Of a stretch of DNA of 64,000 bases, positions 42,347 to 51,809 are shown in pieces. The notes beneath the pieces are model-generated. The model was given only the letters and a program-made list of their open reading frames with translations, was not told the DNA's origin and did no database searches. The position numbers and the translations under genes are program-made. This DNA is from Paenibacillus aurantius (GTDB taxonomy: Bacteria; Bacillota; Bacilli; Paenibacillales; NBRC-103111), in assembly GCF_032268605.1 (NCBI RefSeq), contig NZ_CP130318.1:811501-875500 (forward strand), given 5' to 3'. Within the stretch, counting starts at the first letter, position 1. Every line of letters starts with the position of its first letter.

Positions 42347-42652
42347 ATGATAATCAATTTGAAAAACCAAGTAGGAATGGTAAAGCAGCGGAAACTGGGA
42401 TTTTCTTGGACAACGTTCTTCTTTGGCTTCTTTCCGGCAATTTTCAGAGGAGACTGGAAATGGGCGATTATTCAGTTTCTGTGCGCTTCTATCACCTTCG
42501 GATTAAGCTCATGGGTCTTTTGCTTTGTTTATAATAAACTTCACATTAACGATTTGCTGGAAAAAGGTTATGTCCCTTCCGACAACAGTTCTCGTTCGAT
42601 TCTCATCTCTAAAGGAATCATCTCGGCTGACAGCAGTGCAGCTTTTGCGTAA
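42347..42652 (+). CDS. Small membrane protein, DUF2628/HrgC-like
   Basis: ATG 42347 has GGTGGGGG upstream; 101 residues. The segment GFSWTTFFFGFFPAIFRGDWKWAIIQFL is typical of DUF2628/HrgC-type proteins, with two TM segments (about 24-36 and 40-63) and a cytoplasmic tail. The NKLHINDLLEKGY following the TMs also fits. Function unknown. Moderately AT-rich, between two strong terminators, so an independent unit. Confidence 0.7.
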   Translation: MIINLKNQVGMVKQRKLGFSWTTFFFGFFPAIFRGDWKWAIIQFLCASITFGLSSWVFCFVYNKLHINDLLEKGYVPSDNSSRSILISKGIISADSSAAFA

Positions 42653-42720
42653 GGTCGACAAAATCCAATTCCTTGTTTTTTGCAAGTCGTAAGCAAAGAA
42701 AGTGTTATCTTTTTTTGAAG

Positions 42721-42784
42721 AATACCCCTTAGAATAGAATGGGAGCCCTACGATGCTTTCCATGAATTCTAAGGGGTGTTTTTC
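42721..42784 (+). terminator. Long-stem terminator after the small membrane protein gene
   Basis: AATACCCCTTAGAAT (42721-42735) pairs with ATTCTAAGGGGTGTT (42766-42780), followed by TTTC; the long loop may pair further. Confidence 0.8.
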
Positions 42785-42826
42785 TATCTCTATCTTGCAA
42801 ATTAAATGTAGAAAGGAAGTATCGTT

Positions 42827-43393
42827 ATGTTTCCATGGCTGAATCAAGTGTTATCCCTGCATACGGTGATTTGGCTGCTGCCGATTGTCTTTATGTTTCA
42901 CGATCTCGAGGAAATTGTGACGGTCGAGCCCTTCATGCGGCGTAACCGCATGGAGATAGAGAAGCGGCTGCCTTCGGGGATCGGCAAACGTCTTAATAAG
43001 ATCTTCGGCATGCGGACAGGCTCCTTTGCGGTGGCAGTCGGCTTCATGCTGCTGGGCGTCTCCTTCTGTACCGTCTGGGCAGGGATAGCGTTGGACCAAG
43101 GGGGAAGCTTGCTGCCGTTCGCCGCGGCTCTGGCCGTTTTTTTCGCACATTCCTTCACCCATCTGGGGCAGTCCGTTCTGCTTCGCCGCTACACGCCTGG
43201 CGTCGCGACAGCGGTCCTTCTCGTACTTCCGTATTCGATCTATGCATACTACCGTCTGTTCTCCGCTGATCTGCTGACCTGGGCGACGGCGGAACTTGGG
43301 CTTCTGCTGGGGGTCGGGGGAGTCATCCCGCTGCTTTGGCTCGGGCATAAGACCGGGACCCGCCTGTTCAAGAATGGATTGGATTTCGAATAA
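42827..43393 (+). CDS. HXXEE-domain membrane protein
   Basis: A 188-residue protein with five TM segments. The name-giving motif is in the first TM: FMFHDLEEIVTVEPF (His-x-x-Glu-Glu, about 24-38), followed by HSFTHLGQSVLLRRYTPGV. HXXEE proteins are of unknown function; the buried His/Glu pairs suggest a metal or fatty-acid-hydroxylase-like site. GAAAGGAAG precedes the ATG. Confidence 0.85.
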   Translation: MFPWLNQVLSLHTVIWLLPIVFMFHDLEEIVTVEPFMRRNRMEIEKRLPSGIGKRLNKIFGMRTGSFAVAVGFMLLGVSFCTVWAGIALDQGGSLLPFAAALAVFFAHSFTHLGQSVLLRRYTPGVATAVLLVLPYSIYAYYRLFSADLLTWATAELGLLLGVGGVIPLLWLGHKTGTRLFKNGLDFE

Positions 43394-43452
43394 ACGATAC
43401 TTTACGATAGTCTGGTACGAAATAATTCCTGGAGGAAATCGGCTGCGAATAA

Positions 43453-44723
<1,271 letters not shown>

Positions 44724-44759
44724 CCCCTTTCGTGTTCTGTTTCTATTCTACAAAAGGAT

Positions 44760-44780
44760 TTATGACACCTAGTGTCATAA
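44760..44780. promoter_or_regulatory. Perfect 9-bp palindrome, TetR-type operator candidate
   Basis: TTATGACAC (44760-44768), CTA, GTGTCATAA (44772-44780). It lies 37 bp upstream of the SDR start on the minus strand, next to a TAGAAT that could be the -10 (minus strand). The size and form (TGACAC..GTGTCA) are typical of TetR/AcrR operators. No TetR gene is in the window. Confidence 0.75.
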
Positions 44781-44784
44781 TGGA

Positions 44785-46089
44785 TCAGAAACGTATAGTC
44801 CAGCCCGGCCGGACCCGGCGGTGGGTGTAGGAGACGCCGTGCCGCTTGAGCCCGGAAGGGTCGAGGAGGGTGAGGAGATTGCCCTGCTCCCCGAGAAAAA
44901 GCCCCCCGCCGGGAAGCCGCTCCAACTCGAACGTCCGGAACTCGCCCGGCTGAAGGGTTCCGCTCAATGCTTGCTTCGCCTTCATCTTGTTGGTGACCGT
45001 CCAGCCGCTCAAGTCCACCGGCCGGTCACCGGCGTTCACGAGCGTGACGCTTTCCCGGACGTATGCCCCGGCGGAATAGACACGCGCTCCCGCCAGGTAG
45101 ACCGGCCCGGGAAAAGGGTCCGGCAACGCGGAAGACGGTAGTTCGCCCTCGCGTGGAGGGAGCGGCTCGCCTTCGGGAGCGGGGGACCGCTGTGAGGAAA
45201 TACCCGCCGGCCCCCGCTTGGCAACTCGGTCGGTGGTACCCGGCTGCCGGCTAGCTGGCCGGTCGGCATTCCGCGAAGAACGACCAGCCTCCGGCTCCAG
45301 CCCGGCCCCTCGGTCAGCGGTGCCAGGCTGCTGCGGAGGAAAGCCCGCCGGTCCCGGCGCGATGCCGTGGTCCGCTGTGCCTGCCAATCCCGGCTCATTC
45401 CCGCCTTCCGCCCTAACCGGCGGTTGGAGGGTCCGCCCAGCGCCGAGCGCATGGCCGGTCGTGTCATCGGTATGCCAGCTTTGCGACTGGAAGGCGAGGA
45501 AGACCCCGATCCAGCGGTTCTCCGCAGGGAAGTGAAACAGGAGCGCGCCGTCCTGGTATACGCCGTCATCCTTGCGGTAAGGCCGAGCGTTGCCCTGGTT
45601 CATATGAACGTTATGCATGCCCTGTCCGGGCTCGAAGCCGAACATCCGGTCCGGCGACTGCGCCTCCGGCCCCCAAGGCTCCCCAAAAGCATACAGCCTC
45701 GCGTCCTTCGAGGCGGCGGCTTTGGCGAAGTAATGGTCCATTTTCTCATTGAGATCGTTGTCCGCCCCCGGCAGGTCGAACGGCAGCGGCCTCATGAGAG
45801 CCGGATCGAAAAGGTTGCTGCGGATGAAATCCAGCGCTATGCCGCCCGGGCGGTTTTCCAGCTCTGTGTAACCTTCGGGCAGCCGCTCCAGCTCGCGCGT
45901 AATTTCATGCTCGAACTGCTCGTCCGCCCAGTAGAGCAAATCATACGGCCGGATCCGGGATTTGACGTTAACGGCCACCCGGTAAGGCACTCCCTTGGCC
46001 ATGACCTTAATCTGATAATGCAGGCTGTCCAGGGTTCCCCGCCGGCGGTCGACCGCCTTCCCCTTCAGCACCCCGTAGCGAATCGGCAT
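44785..46089 (-). CDS. DUF2278 protein with proline/arginine-rich linker and lamin-tail-like domain
   Basis: A 434-residue protein. Residues 1-220 match DUF2278 (MPIRYGVLKGKAVDRRR.., YTELENRPGGIALDFIRSNLFD, GMHNVHMNQGN, DGALLFHFP). A low-complexity linker follows (about 228-322) with repeated units of the type PGTADRG/PGTTDRV..GPAGIS. The C-terminal part (about 335-420, SAGAYVRESVTLVNAGDRPVDLSGWTV) has the look of a lamin-tail domain. DUF2278 is of unknown function; HNVHMNQG suggests a metal-dependent phosphoesterase or nuclease site. Monocistronic. Confidence 0.8.
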   Translation of the reverse strand: MPIRYGVLKGKAVDRRRGTLDSLHYQIKVMAKGVPYRVAVNVKSRIRPYDLLYWADEQFEHEITRELERLPEGYTELENRPGGIALDFIRSNLFDPALMRPLPFDLPGADNDLNEKMDHYFAKAAASKDARLYAFGEPWGPEAQSPDRMFGFEPGQGMHNVHMNQGNARPYRKDDGVYQDGALLFHFPAENRWIGVFLAFQSQSWHTDDTTGHALGAGRTLQPPVRAEGGNEPGLAGTADHGIAPGPAGFPPQQPGTADRGAGLEPEAGRSSRNADRPASRQPGTTDRVAKRGPAGISSQRSPAPEGEPLPPREGELPSSALPDPFPGPVYLAGARVYSAGAYVRESVTLVNAGDRPVDLSGWTVTNKMKAKQALSGTLQPGEFRTFELERLPGGGLFLGEQGNLLTLLDPSGLKRHGVSYTHRRVRPGWTIRF

Positions 46090-46293
46090 CGGATGCCCCT
46101 CTTTCTCTAGGTTCTTTCCCTAAGTTCTCTATCTTCCTTTCCTCTAGCATAAAGAAGACCGCCGCCCGTGTCGAATGAGCCGGTGGGGATAAAGGAGGGA
46201 AGCTGCTGTGTGACCGAGCCCTGGTGGAACGAAGCCTCAGTAGAACTGGCAGGAAAACAGGCTGCCGGCCGCGAAAATTATTTTTAATGGATA

Positions 46294-46320
46294 TGTCGAT
46301 TCCGTCGTCATCCCTTCGTT
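46294..46320 (+). promoter_or_regulatory. ECF42-type promoter of the hydrolase-DGPF-sigma operon
   Basis: TGTCGA (46294-46299), 17 bp, CGTT (46317-46320), then GTGTTA. The same -35/-10 pair with the same spacing precedes the second unit (48909-48935). Published ECF42 targets have TGTCGA at -35 and CGT/CGA-C at -10; recollection, to be verified. Confidence 0.7.
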
Positions 46321-46369
46321 GTGTTACTAAGAGCGTCTTCCATGACAGGGAAAGCAAAGGAGAGATACG

Positions 46370-47167
46370 ATGCACACTACCGTTTCCAAGGATGGAACTT
46401 TTATCGCGTATGACCGGATAGGCCAAGGGCCCGCCTTGATTCTCGTCGCCGGAGCGTTCAGCTACCGGAAATTCCCGGGACAGGTTCATCTGGCCGAACA
46501 GCTGGCGGAGCGCTTCACCGTCTTCAATTATGACCGCAGAGGACGCGGGGACAGCGGGGACACCGGACCCTACTCGGTGGAAAAAGAGATCGAGGACCTG
46601 CAGGCCATCATCGACGCGGCAGGCGGTTCCGCCTATGTCTACGGTTTGTCCTCGGGTGCCGTGCTGGCGCTGCGGGCGGCGGCCCGCGGGTTGAACATCT
46701 CGAAGCTCGCGCTGCATGAGCCTCCGTTCGTGGTGAAGCCCGAAGACCGCCGGCCGCCGAAGGACTTGGGCAAACGCGTGAACGGGCTGGTGGCGGAGGG
46801 CCGCCGGGCGGAGGCGGTCAAGGTTTTCATGACCGAGGGGATGGGCGCCCCGTCCTTCGTAGTGACGATGCTGCGTTGGATGCCCGTATGGTCGCAGCTT
46901 ATGGCCTTGGCTCACACGCTTCCTTACGATGCGGCTCTCTTGGACGGCTATTCGGAAGGGAAGCCGCTGCCAACGGAGCTGACAAACGGCGTTTCGATGC
47001 CCGCGCTGGTCCTGGAGGGGCCGGAAAGCCCGGCTTCCTTGCGGCATGCGGCCCAAGCGCTGGCGCAAGCCCTTCCCCAAGGGAAGCTGGTGAGCAGGAA
47101 GGGGCTAGGCCATACAAAGAAGCTGAATGCCCGTATGGTGGCTTCGGAGCTGATGGCGTTTTTGTAG
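46370..47167 (+). CDS. Alpha/beta hydrolase
   Basis: A 265-residue serine hydrolase: oxyanion loop VAGAFSYRKF (about 26-35), FNYDRRGRGDSGDTGPYSVE, nucleophile elbow GLSSG (about Ser96), and catalytic His in KGLGHTKKL near the end. GGAGAGATACG precedes the ATG. The first gene of the ECF42 operon, 50 bp downstream of the ECF-type promoter, 25 bp before the DGPF gene. Hydrolases are common in ECF42 regulons, perhaps for detoxification; substrate unknown. Confidence 0.9.
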   Translation: MHTTVSKDGTFIAYDRIGQGPALILVAGAFSYRKFPGQVHLAEQLAERFTVFNYDRRGRGDSGDTGPYSVEKEIEDLQAIIDAAGGSAYVYGLSSGAVLALRAAARGLNISKLALHEPPFVVKPEDRRPPKDLGKRVNGLVAEGRRAEAVKVFMTEGMGAPSFVVTMLRWMPVWSQLMALAHTLPYDAALLDGYSEGKPLPTELTNGVSMPALVLEGPESPASLRHAAQALAQALPQGKLVSRKGLGHTKKLNARMVASELMAFL

Positions 47168-47192
47168 ATAACACCAACCAGGAGGGATAACG

Positions 47193-47627
47193 ATGAGATT
47201 CATGATGATCGTAAAAGCGACGACCGATTCGGAGGCCGGCGTCAAGCCGACCCAGGAACTGATTGACGCCATGCAGAGATATAACGAGGAGCTGGTGAAG
47301 GCCGGGGTGCTGCTTGCGGCCGATGGGCTGATGCCGAGCGCGGGCGCCGTCCGCATCTCGTATCCGGAGCCGGGAGGCAAGCCGAAGGTGGTGGACGGGC
47401 CTTTTACGGAGGCAAAAGAAATGATCGCGGGCTACACGCTCATTGAAGTGAAGTCCAGGGAAGAAGCGATCGAATGGGCGATGCGGATGCCGGACCCCCA
47501 TGGCTTCGGGCAGGGTGAGATCGAGCTGCGGCAGGTGTACGAGGTGGAGGACATCATGGAAAACCCGGAATCGCAGGAAAAGGAAAACGCCCTGCGCATG
47601 AAGCTGGGGGAGCGGAATAAAGCGTGA
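47193..47627 (+). CDS. DGPF-domain (YCII-related) protein of the ECF42 module
   Basis: A 144-residue protein with the YCII-related fold and the intact DGPF signature VVDGPFTEAKEMIAGY (about 68-83), which gives the family its name. DGPF genes are almost always adjacent to ECF42 sigma factors and may work as sensor or catalytic partner. AGGAGG precedes the ATG; the stop overlaps the sigma gene start (GCGTGAGC), so the two are translationally coupled. Confidence 0.93.
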   Translation: MRFMMIVKATTDSEAGVKPTQELIDAMQRYNEELVKAGVLLAADGLMPSAGAVRISYPEPGGKPKVVDGPFTEAKEMIAGYTLIEVKSREEAIEWAMRMPDPHGFGQGEIELRQVYEVEDIMENPESQEKENALRMKLGERNKA

Positions 47628-48892
47628 GCCCGAATCCGGCCCATCGGACGATAGACACGATCTGGCGGATCGAATCGCCGAAGGTCATCGCCGGCTTGAC
47701 GCGGATGGTGCGCGACGTGGGCCTGGCCGAGGACCTCGCCCAGGATGCGCTCGTCATTGCGCTGGAGCGCTGGCCAGAGACGGGCATTCCCGCCAATCCG
47801 GGCGCCTGGCTCATGATGACCGCGAAGCGCCGGGCCATCGACGTGCTGCGGCGAAGCAAGCGGCGCGACGAGAAGTATGCCGAACTGGCGCGGGAAACAA
47901 GCCTGTACACCGAGGACGACGCGGACAGCCGGCTGGACGGGGAGATCGGTGATGATCTCCTTCGTTTGATTTTCATGACCTGCCATCCGGTGCTGTCGCG
48001 CGAGGCCCGGGTAGCGCTGACGCTCCGGCTTTTGGGCGGCCTGACCACCGAGGAGATCGCGCGCTCCTTTCTCGCGGCCGAGTCGACCATCGCCCAGCGC
48101 ATCGTCCGGGCGAAGCGGACGCTGAACGCCGAGAAGGTCCCCTTCGAGGTGCCGGCCGGCCCCGAGCTGCAGGAGCGGCTGTCCGCCGTGCTGGAGGTGC
48201 TCTACCTCCTATTCAACGAGGGCTATTCCGCCACCTCCGGCGAGCATTGGACCCGGCCGCTGCTGTGCCAGGAGGCGCTCCGGCTCGGCCGCGTGCTGGC
48301 CGAGATCCTGCCCGGGGAGCCGGAGGTTCACGGCTTGGTCGCCCTGATGGAGCTCCAGTCCTCGCGGCTGCGCACCCGGGTCAACGCGGACGGCGAGCCG
48401 GTGCTGCTGATGGATCAGAACCGGGCCCAGTGGGACCGGCTCCTGATCCGCCGGGGGCTGGCGGCGCTGGAGCGCAGCCGGAGGCTCGGGCGGGCGCTCG
48501 GGCCGTATTCGCTGCAGGCCGCGATCACGGCGTGCCACGCCCAGGCCGTTACCCCCGAGGAGACGGACTGGACGCGGATCGCTGCGCTCTACGAGGCCCT
48601 CTCGCGGGTGGCCCCGTCGCCGGTCGTCGAGCTAAACCGCGCCGTCGCGGTCTCGATGGCGTTCGGCCCGGCCTTCGGGCTGCAGCTCGTGGACGAGCTG
48701 TGCGCCGAGCCGGCGCTTAAGGACTACCATCTGCTGCCCAGCGTGCGCGGCGATCTTCTTTCTAAGCTGGGCCGGCACGAGGAAGCCCGGGCGGAGTTCG
48801 AGCGGGCGGCCGCCATGACCCGCAACGAGCGGGAGCGGACGCTGCTGCTGAACCGTGCCGCTGCTTGCGGGAATATGGCGGAGGGGGAATAA
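47624..48892 (+). CDS. ECF42-type RNA polymerase sigma factor with C-terminal TPR-like extension
   Basis: GTG 47624 overlaps the previous stop; 422 residues, twice the usual ECF length. Region sigma2 (about 8-80, RMVRDVGLAEDLAQDALVIALERWP), sigma4 (about 110-165, LTLRLLGGLTTEEIARSFLAAESTIAQRIVRAKRTL), then a long C-terminal helical domain (about 185-415, LYLLFNEGYSATSGEHWTRPLLC) as in ECF42/DUF6596. No anti-sigma gene is present; ECF42 factors seem to be controlled by their C-terminal extension. It directs transcription at the two TGTCGA-type promoters in this region, itself included. Confidence 0.93.
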   Translation: MSPNPAHRTIDTIWRIESPKVIAGLTRMVRDVGLAEDLAQDALVIALERWPETGIPANPGAWLMMTAKRRAIDVLRRSKRRDEKYAELARETSLYTEDDADSRLDGEIGDDLLRLIFMTCHPVLSREARVALTLRLLGGLTTEEIARSFLAAESTIAQRIVRAKRTLNAEKVPFEVPAGPELQERLSAVLEVLYLLFNEGYSATSGEHWTRPLLCQEALRLGRVLAEILPGEPEVHGLVALMELQSSRLRTRVNADGEPVLLMDQNRAQWDRLLIRRGLAALERSRRLGRALGPYSLQAAITACHAQAVTPEETDWTRIAALYEALSRVAPSPVVELNRAVAVSMAFGPAFGLQLVDELCAEPALKDYHLLPSVRGDLLSKLGRHEEARAEFERAAAMTRNERERTLLLNRAAACGNMAEGE

Positions 48893-48908
48893 TTTTTTTC
48901 GTGCGGCA

Positions 48909-48935
48909 TGTCGATTGCAGGCGCTCCTCTTCGTT
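48909..48935 (+). promoter_or_regulatory. ECF42-type promoter of the second DGPF gene
   Basis: TGTCGA (48909-48914), 17 bp, CGTT (48932-48935), then GTCTAA. It matches the site at 46294-46320 in -35, spacing and -10, also sharing flanking A before TGTCGA and TT after it. Confidence 0.7.
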
Positions 48936-48998
48936 GTCTAAGTAAGGGAGGGGATCGGACCGGAGAGGTTGCAATCCTCCCGCGAGGAGGGAAAACGG

Positions 48999-49484
48999 AT
49001 GAGATATATGGTCATGATTCAGGCGACGGGATTCTCGGAAGCGGGCATAGGGCCAGGACCGGAGCACGTGGAAGCCATGGCGGCCTACCGTCGGGCGTTA
49101 GCCGGCGCCGGTGCGCTGCTTGCCTCCGAGGAGCTGGTCCCGAGCGCGGCCGGTATGCGAATCACCTACCCGGCGGCAGGAGGAGAGCCGGAGGTGGAGG
49201 CGGGGCCTTTTCCCTCGGATGGCGGGCTTGTAGCCGCCTACGCGGTTCTGGAGGTCGAGTCGGAGGACGAGGCGCTCCAATGGGTGCTGCGGATGCCGGT
49301 CCCCGCGGGACGAGGGGCGTACCGGCTTGAGCTGCGCCAGCTGAAGGAGCGGGAAGAGAGCCGCCGGGGACCGGGGATCCGGACCATGGAAGCCGACCTC
49401 CGGCTGCAGCTGCTGCATGCGGCGGAACGGGGGCTTCAGAAGGACAAATTCACGGATTACTTACATTCGAAGGAGAGTGGCTAA
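48999..49484 (+). CDS. Second DGPF/YCII-related protein, degenerate motif
   Basis: ATG 48999 with GAGGAGGG upstream; 161 residues. Clear homology to the DGPF protein at 47193 (MRYMVMIQATGFSEAG, LLASEELVPSAAGMRI), but the signature is EAGPFPSDGG instead of DGPFTEAKE, so the Asp and the Glu-Ser/Thr-Lys are lost. Function probably altered or lost relative to its paralogue. The stop overlaps the start of the DUF1801 gene. Driven by the ECF42-type promoter at 48909. Confidence 0.85.
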   Translation: MRYMVMIQATGFSEAGIGPGPEHVEAMAAYRRALAGAGALLASEELVPSAAGMRITYPAAGGEPEVEAGPFPSDGGLVAAYAVLEVESEDEALQWVLRMPVPAGRGAYRLELRQLKEREESRRGPGIRTMEADLRLQLLHAAERGLQKDKFTDYLHSKESG

Positions 49485-49828
49485 TGATGAACCAAGAAGT
49501 AACGGATTTTATTGAAGCGTTGAAAGAGCCTTGGCAGCAGGAGCTGTCCGCCGGGCTCCGCAAGGCGGTTCAGGGGGCCATTCCCGACGCGCAGGAGCGG
49601 ATTCAATACAAGAAGCCGCACTTCCTGAAGAACGGCAAGTATGCCGCCGTCATCTCCACCTCGAAGGACGCGGTGAGCTTCACCATCTTTAACGCGGCCG
49701 CGCTGGAGCTTCCGGAGGACCGGTTCGACGGCCCGCCGGAAAGGAAGACGATGAAGCTTCACCAAGGGGATTCCTTTGACCCCGGTCAGTTGACCTCCTG
49801 GGTGAAGGCCGCTTCGGAGGCTTTGTAG
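49484..49828 (+). CDS. DUF1801 (YdhG-like) protein
   Basis: A 114-residue protein with the DUF1801 pattern: early helices (VTDFIEALKEPWQQELSAGL), IPDAQERIQYKKPHFLKNGKYAAVI (about 33-57) and a later KMHQG-like KLHQGDSFD. Function of the family is unknown, likely small-molecule binding or iron chaperone-like. ATG 49484 overlaps the previous stop, so it belongs to the same ECF42-controlled unit. Confidence 0.8.
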   Translation: MMNQEVTDFIEALKEPWQQELSAGLRKAVQGAIPDAQERIQYKKPHFLKNGKYAAVISTSKDAVSFTIFNAAALELPEDRFDGPPERKTMKLHQGDSFDPGQLTSWVKAASEAL

Positions 49829-49948
49829 GAGCTGCACACCAGGACCGGAGCCCCGGACCGGGGGGGAGCAGACTTGGTAAGCTGGCCGGTTTTATCATGG
49901 ATAAAGAGGCTTTGAGAGCGCTGAAGCGTCCAGGAACTCAAATGATCA
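49829..49948. other. Intergenic region
   Basis: About 120 bp before the bidirectional terminator; no gene or promoter recognised. Confidence 0.3.
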
Positions 49949-49988
49949 CACGAAAAGGCTGCTTTCCCATGGAAGCAGCCTTTTCGTG
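49949..49988. terminator. Bidirectional terminator between convergent units
   Basis: CACGAAAAGGCTGCTT (49949-49964) and AAGCAGCCTTTTCGTG (49973-49988) form a perfect 16-bp stem; T or A runs are inside the arms on both sides. It serves the DUF1801 unit and the HNH gene. Confidence 0.85.
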
Positions 49989-50013
49989 CGGTCGGGCGGT
50001 GTAGGTGCCCGGC

Positions 50014-51756
50014 TTACTCGTCTTCGTAGAAGTCGTCCAGGTCGCGGCTCGCCTTGCTCTGGTTACAGAGGTGGCAGGCGCAGACGCAGTTGATCGGCGT
50101 TGTGTGGCCGGACTTCGAACGCGGCACGAGGTGATCGATTGTATTGCCGTATTCGCCGCAGAAGAAGCAGGTGTACTTGTCCCGCTCCAGGATATATTGC
50201 CGGAACGACCGGCTGGAATAGAGGCGCCGGATCGTATGCGGATTCACCACAACGGCGGCGTGCTCGATCACCAGGTTGATCGCGGTGGCGAGGTCCGTGT
50301 CCTGAACCCAGCGGCGGCCTTTATCGGTGCGGCCGCGCATCTTGATCACGCCTGCGCGGGTGGGGCGCAGCACCGAGACGTCCGGCCCTTTCGGCCGCGG
50401 CGGCGGCACCGGCAGAGGCCGGCGGATGCGCCGCGGCGGAGTCAGGGCCGCCTCGCCAAGGCTGCCGCCATCAGCGAGCCGCGCACGGGCCTTGGCTCCG
50501 CGCCGATTGCGGCGGCGGCGCTTCTTGCGCGGCGCGGAGGCAGGGGCCTCCGCCTCCGGCGGCTGCGCTGCGTCGGCTGCGCCATCGCCGGTCGGCGCGG
50601 CTCCGTCCGCAGGAGCCGCTTCCTGCGCCGCCGTGCCCGCGCGGGCACGCCACCCGGCCCCGGCGGGACCCGCGTCGCGCGGCCCTGCGCTGGCAGGCTC
50701 GGACGGCTCGCTTGCAGCCGGGCCCGCATCTCGCGCAGCGGCTGCGCCAGGGGCGGCAACCGCCTCCGCGGCAGTCACGGCCGAAGCGTGCGCTCCCGCG
50801 GCCTTGGCGGCGCCGCTTGCGCTTGGCGCGTCAGCCCCGGCGAGAGCCACCGCCCCCGCAGCCTTGCGCCGACGGCGGCCCCGGCGGCGGCGCTTGCGCT
50901 TGCTGCCGCCATCCTCGCCTGCCTCCGGAGCGCCGGCATCGGCGCCCTCCGCCTCGGTCCCCACAGCCACTGCCTCGGCTCCCGGTGCATTCGCCTCCTC
51001 GCCGCTCACTTGCGGCGGAGCCTCGGTGGCCCCGCGGTCACGCGGACGGCCTGCCGCAAATGCCGCTTCGCTCCTGTCCGCCTGCTCACCGGCCTCCGGA
51101 AGCTTCTCCGCCTCAAGCAGAGCGGTGTCGCGCTCGTGCGCGCCGGAAGCAGAGGTACGCCGCTTCCTCTTCCTGGAGGATACCCGGCTTCTGCCCGTCT
51201 TTTTGCCCGGAGCTGCTTCTCCAGCTTCTCCGTTCTGTGCGGACAGTACCGCATCTTCCTTGCCGGCCGGCTCCGCCCCTTCCGCTTCCCCTTTCATGCC
51301 AGGCCTTGCCTTTCCGTCCATCCCGGTTGGAGCCGCTTTCTCTTTACGTTTCACTCCGTTCTTGTCTTTTGCCTTATCACTCGCCGGATCGGAGCTCCGT
51401 TCTATCCCGGCCGCCGCTTTCAGCAGCATACCCGGCTCCTGAGCGGTGCCGTCCCGGTTCTCTGCTGCTTCTCCCTGTGCCGTCAGAAGCTGACGGCACG
51501 TGCGGCAGGCGCCGCGGCGTCCGGTCCGGCCGGACCGCCGTCCCGAGCGGCGTTTGAACTCGCTGAGCGGAAGGGAACGGCCGCAGTGCGTACACGTTTT
51601 GACCGCCGCTTCTTCTCCGGTAAATCCGTCCGCGGGCTTGCCGCCCTTTGTGTTGTTATCGAGCAGGGACAAGCTTCCGCCGCCCGGATGCCTTTCCTCC
51701 TGTATACGGGTAATTGCCGATCCCCGCCTGATCGAGCCGTTCGGCTCGTGTTTCAT
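50014..51756 (-). CDS. HNH endonuclease with long Ala/Arg-rich disordered region
   Basis: Start ATG at 51756 (minus) has GAGGTG upstream and gives 580 residues; the frame extension to 51987 is not needed. N-terminal zinc finger (CTHC at 55-58, CRTC at 84-87) of the kind seen in HNH proteins, then about 400 residues of Ala/Pro/Glu/Gly-rich sequence with blocks of basic residues (KRKRRRRGRRRRK, RKKRRRRNRRG), and a C-terminal HNH nuclease (about 500-575): CFFCG, IDHLVPRSKSG, CVCACHLCNQSK. Family members of about 180-250 residues lack the insert. Local GC is very high. The insert could bind RNA/DNA or drive phase separation; this is inference. Confidence 0.85.
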   Translation of the reverse strand: MKHEPNGSIRRGSAITRIQEERHPGGGSLSLLDNNTKGGKPADGFTGEEAAVKTCTHCGRSLPLSEFKRRSGRRSGRTGRRGACRTCRQLLTAQGEAAENRDGTAQEPGMLLKAAAGIERSSDPASDKAKDKNGVKRKEKAAPTGMDGKARPGMKGEAEGAEPAGKEDAVLSAQNGEAGEAAPGKKTGRSRVSSRKRKRRTSASGAHERDTALLEAEKLPEAGEQADRSEAAFAAGRPRDRGATEAPPQVSGEEANAPGAEAVAVGTEAEGADAGAPEAGEDGGSKRKRRRRGRRRRKAAGAVALAGADAPSASGAAKAAGAHASAVTAAEAVAAPGAAAARDAGPAASEPSEPASAGPRDAGPAGAGWRARAGTAAQEAAPADGAAPTGDGAADAAQPPEAEAPASAPRKKRRRRNRRGAKARARLADGGSLGEAALTPPRRIRRPLPVPPPRPKGPDVSVLRPTRAGVIKMRGRTDKGRRWVQDTDLATAINLVIEHAAVVVNPHTIRRLYSSRSFRQYILERDKYTCFFCGEYGNTIDHLVPRSKSGHTTPINCVCACHLCNQSKASRDLDDFYEDE

Positions 51757-51809
51757 GATGTCCACCTCGTCATTTCTTTCAAGTTCCGCAGCAACTTGTC
51801 TATATCTAT

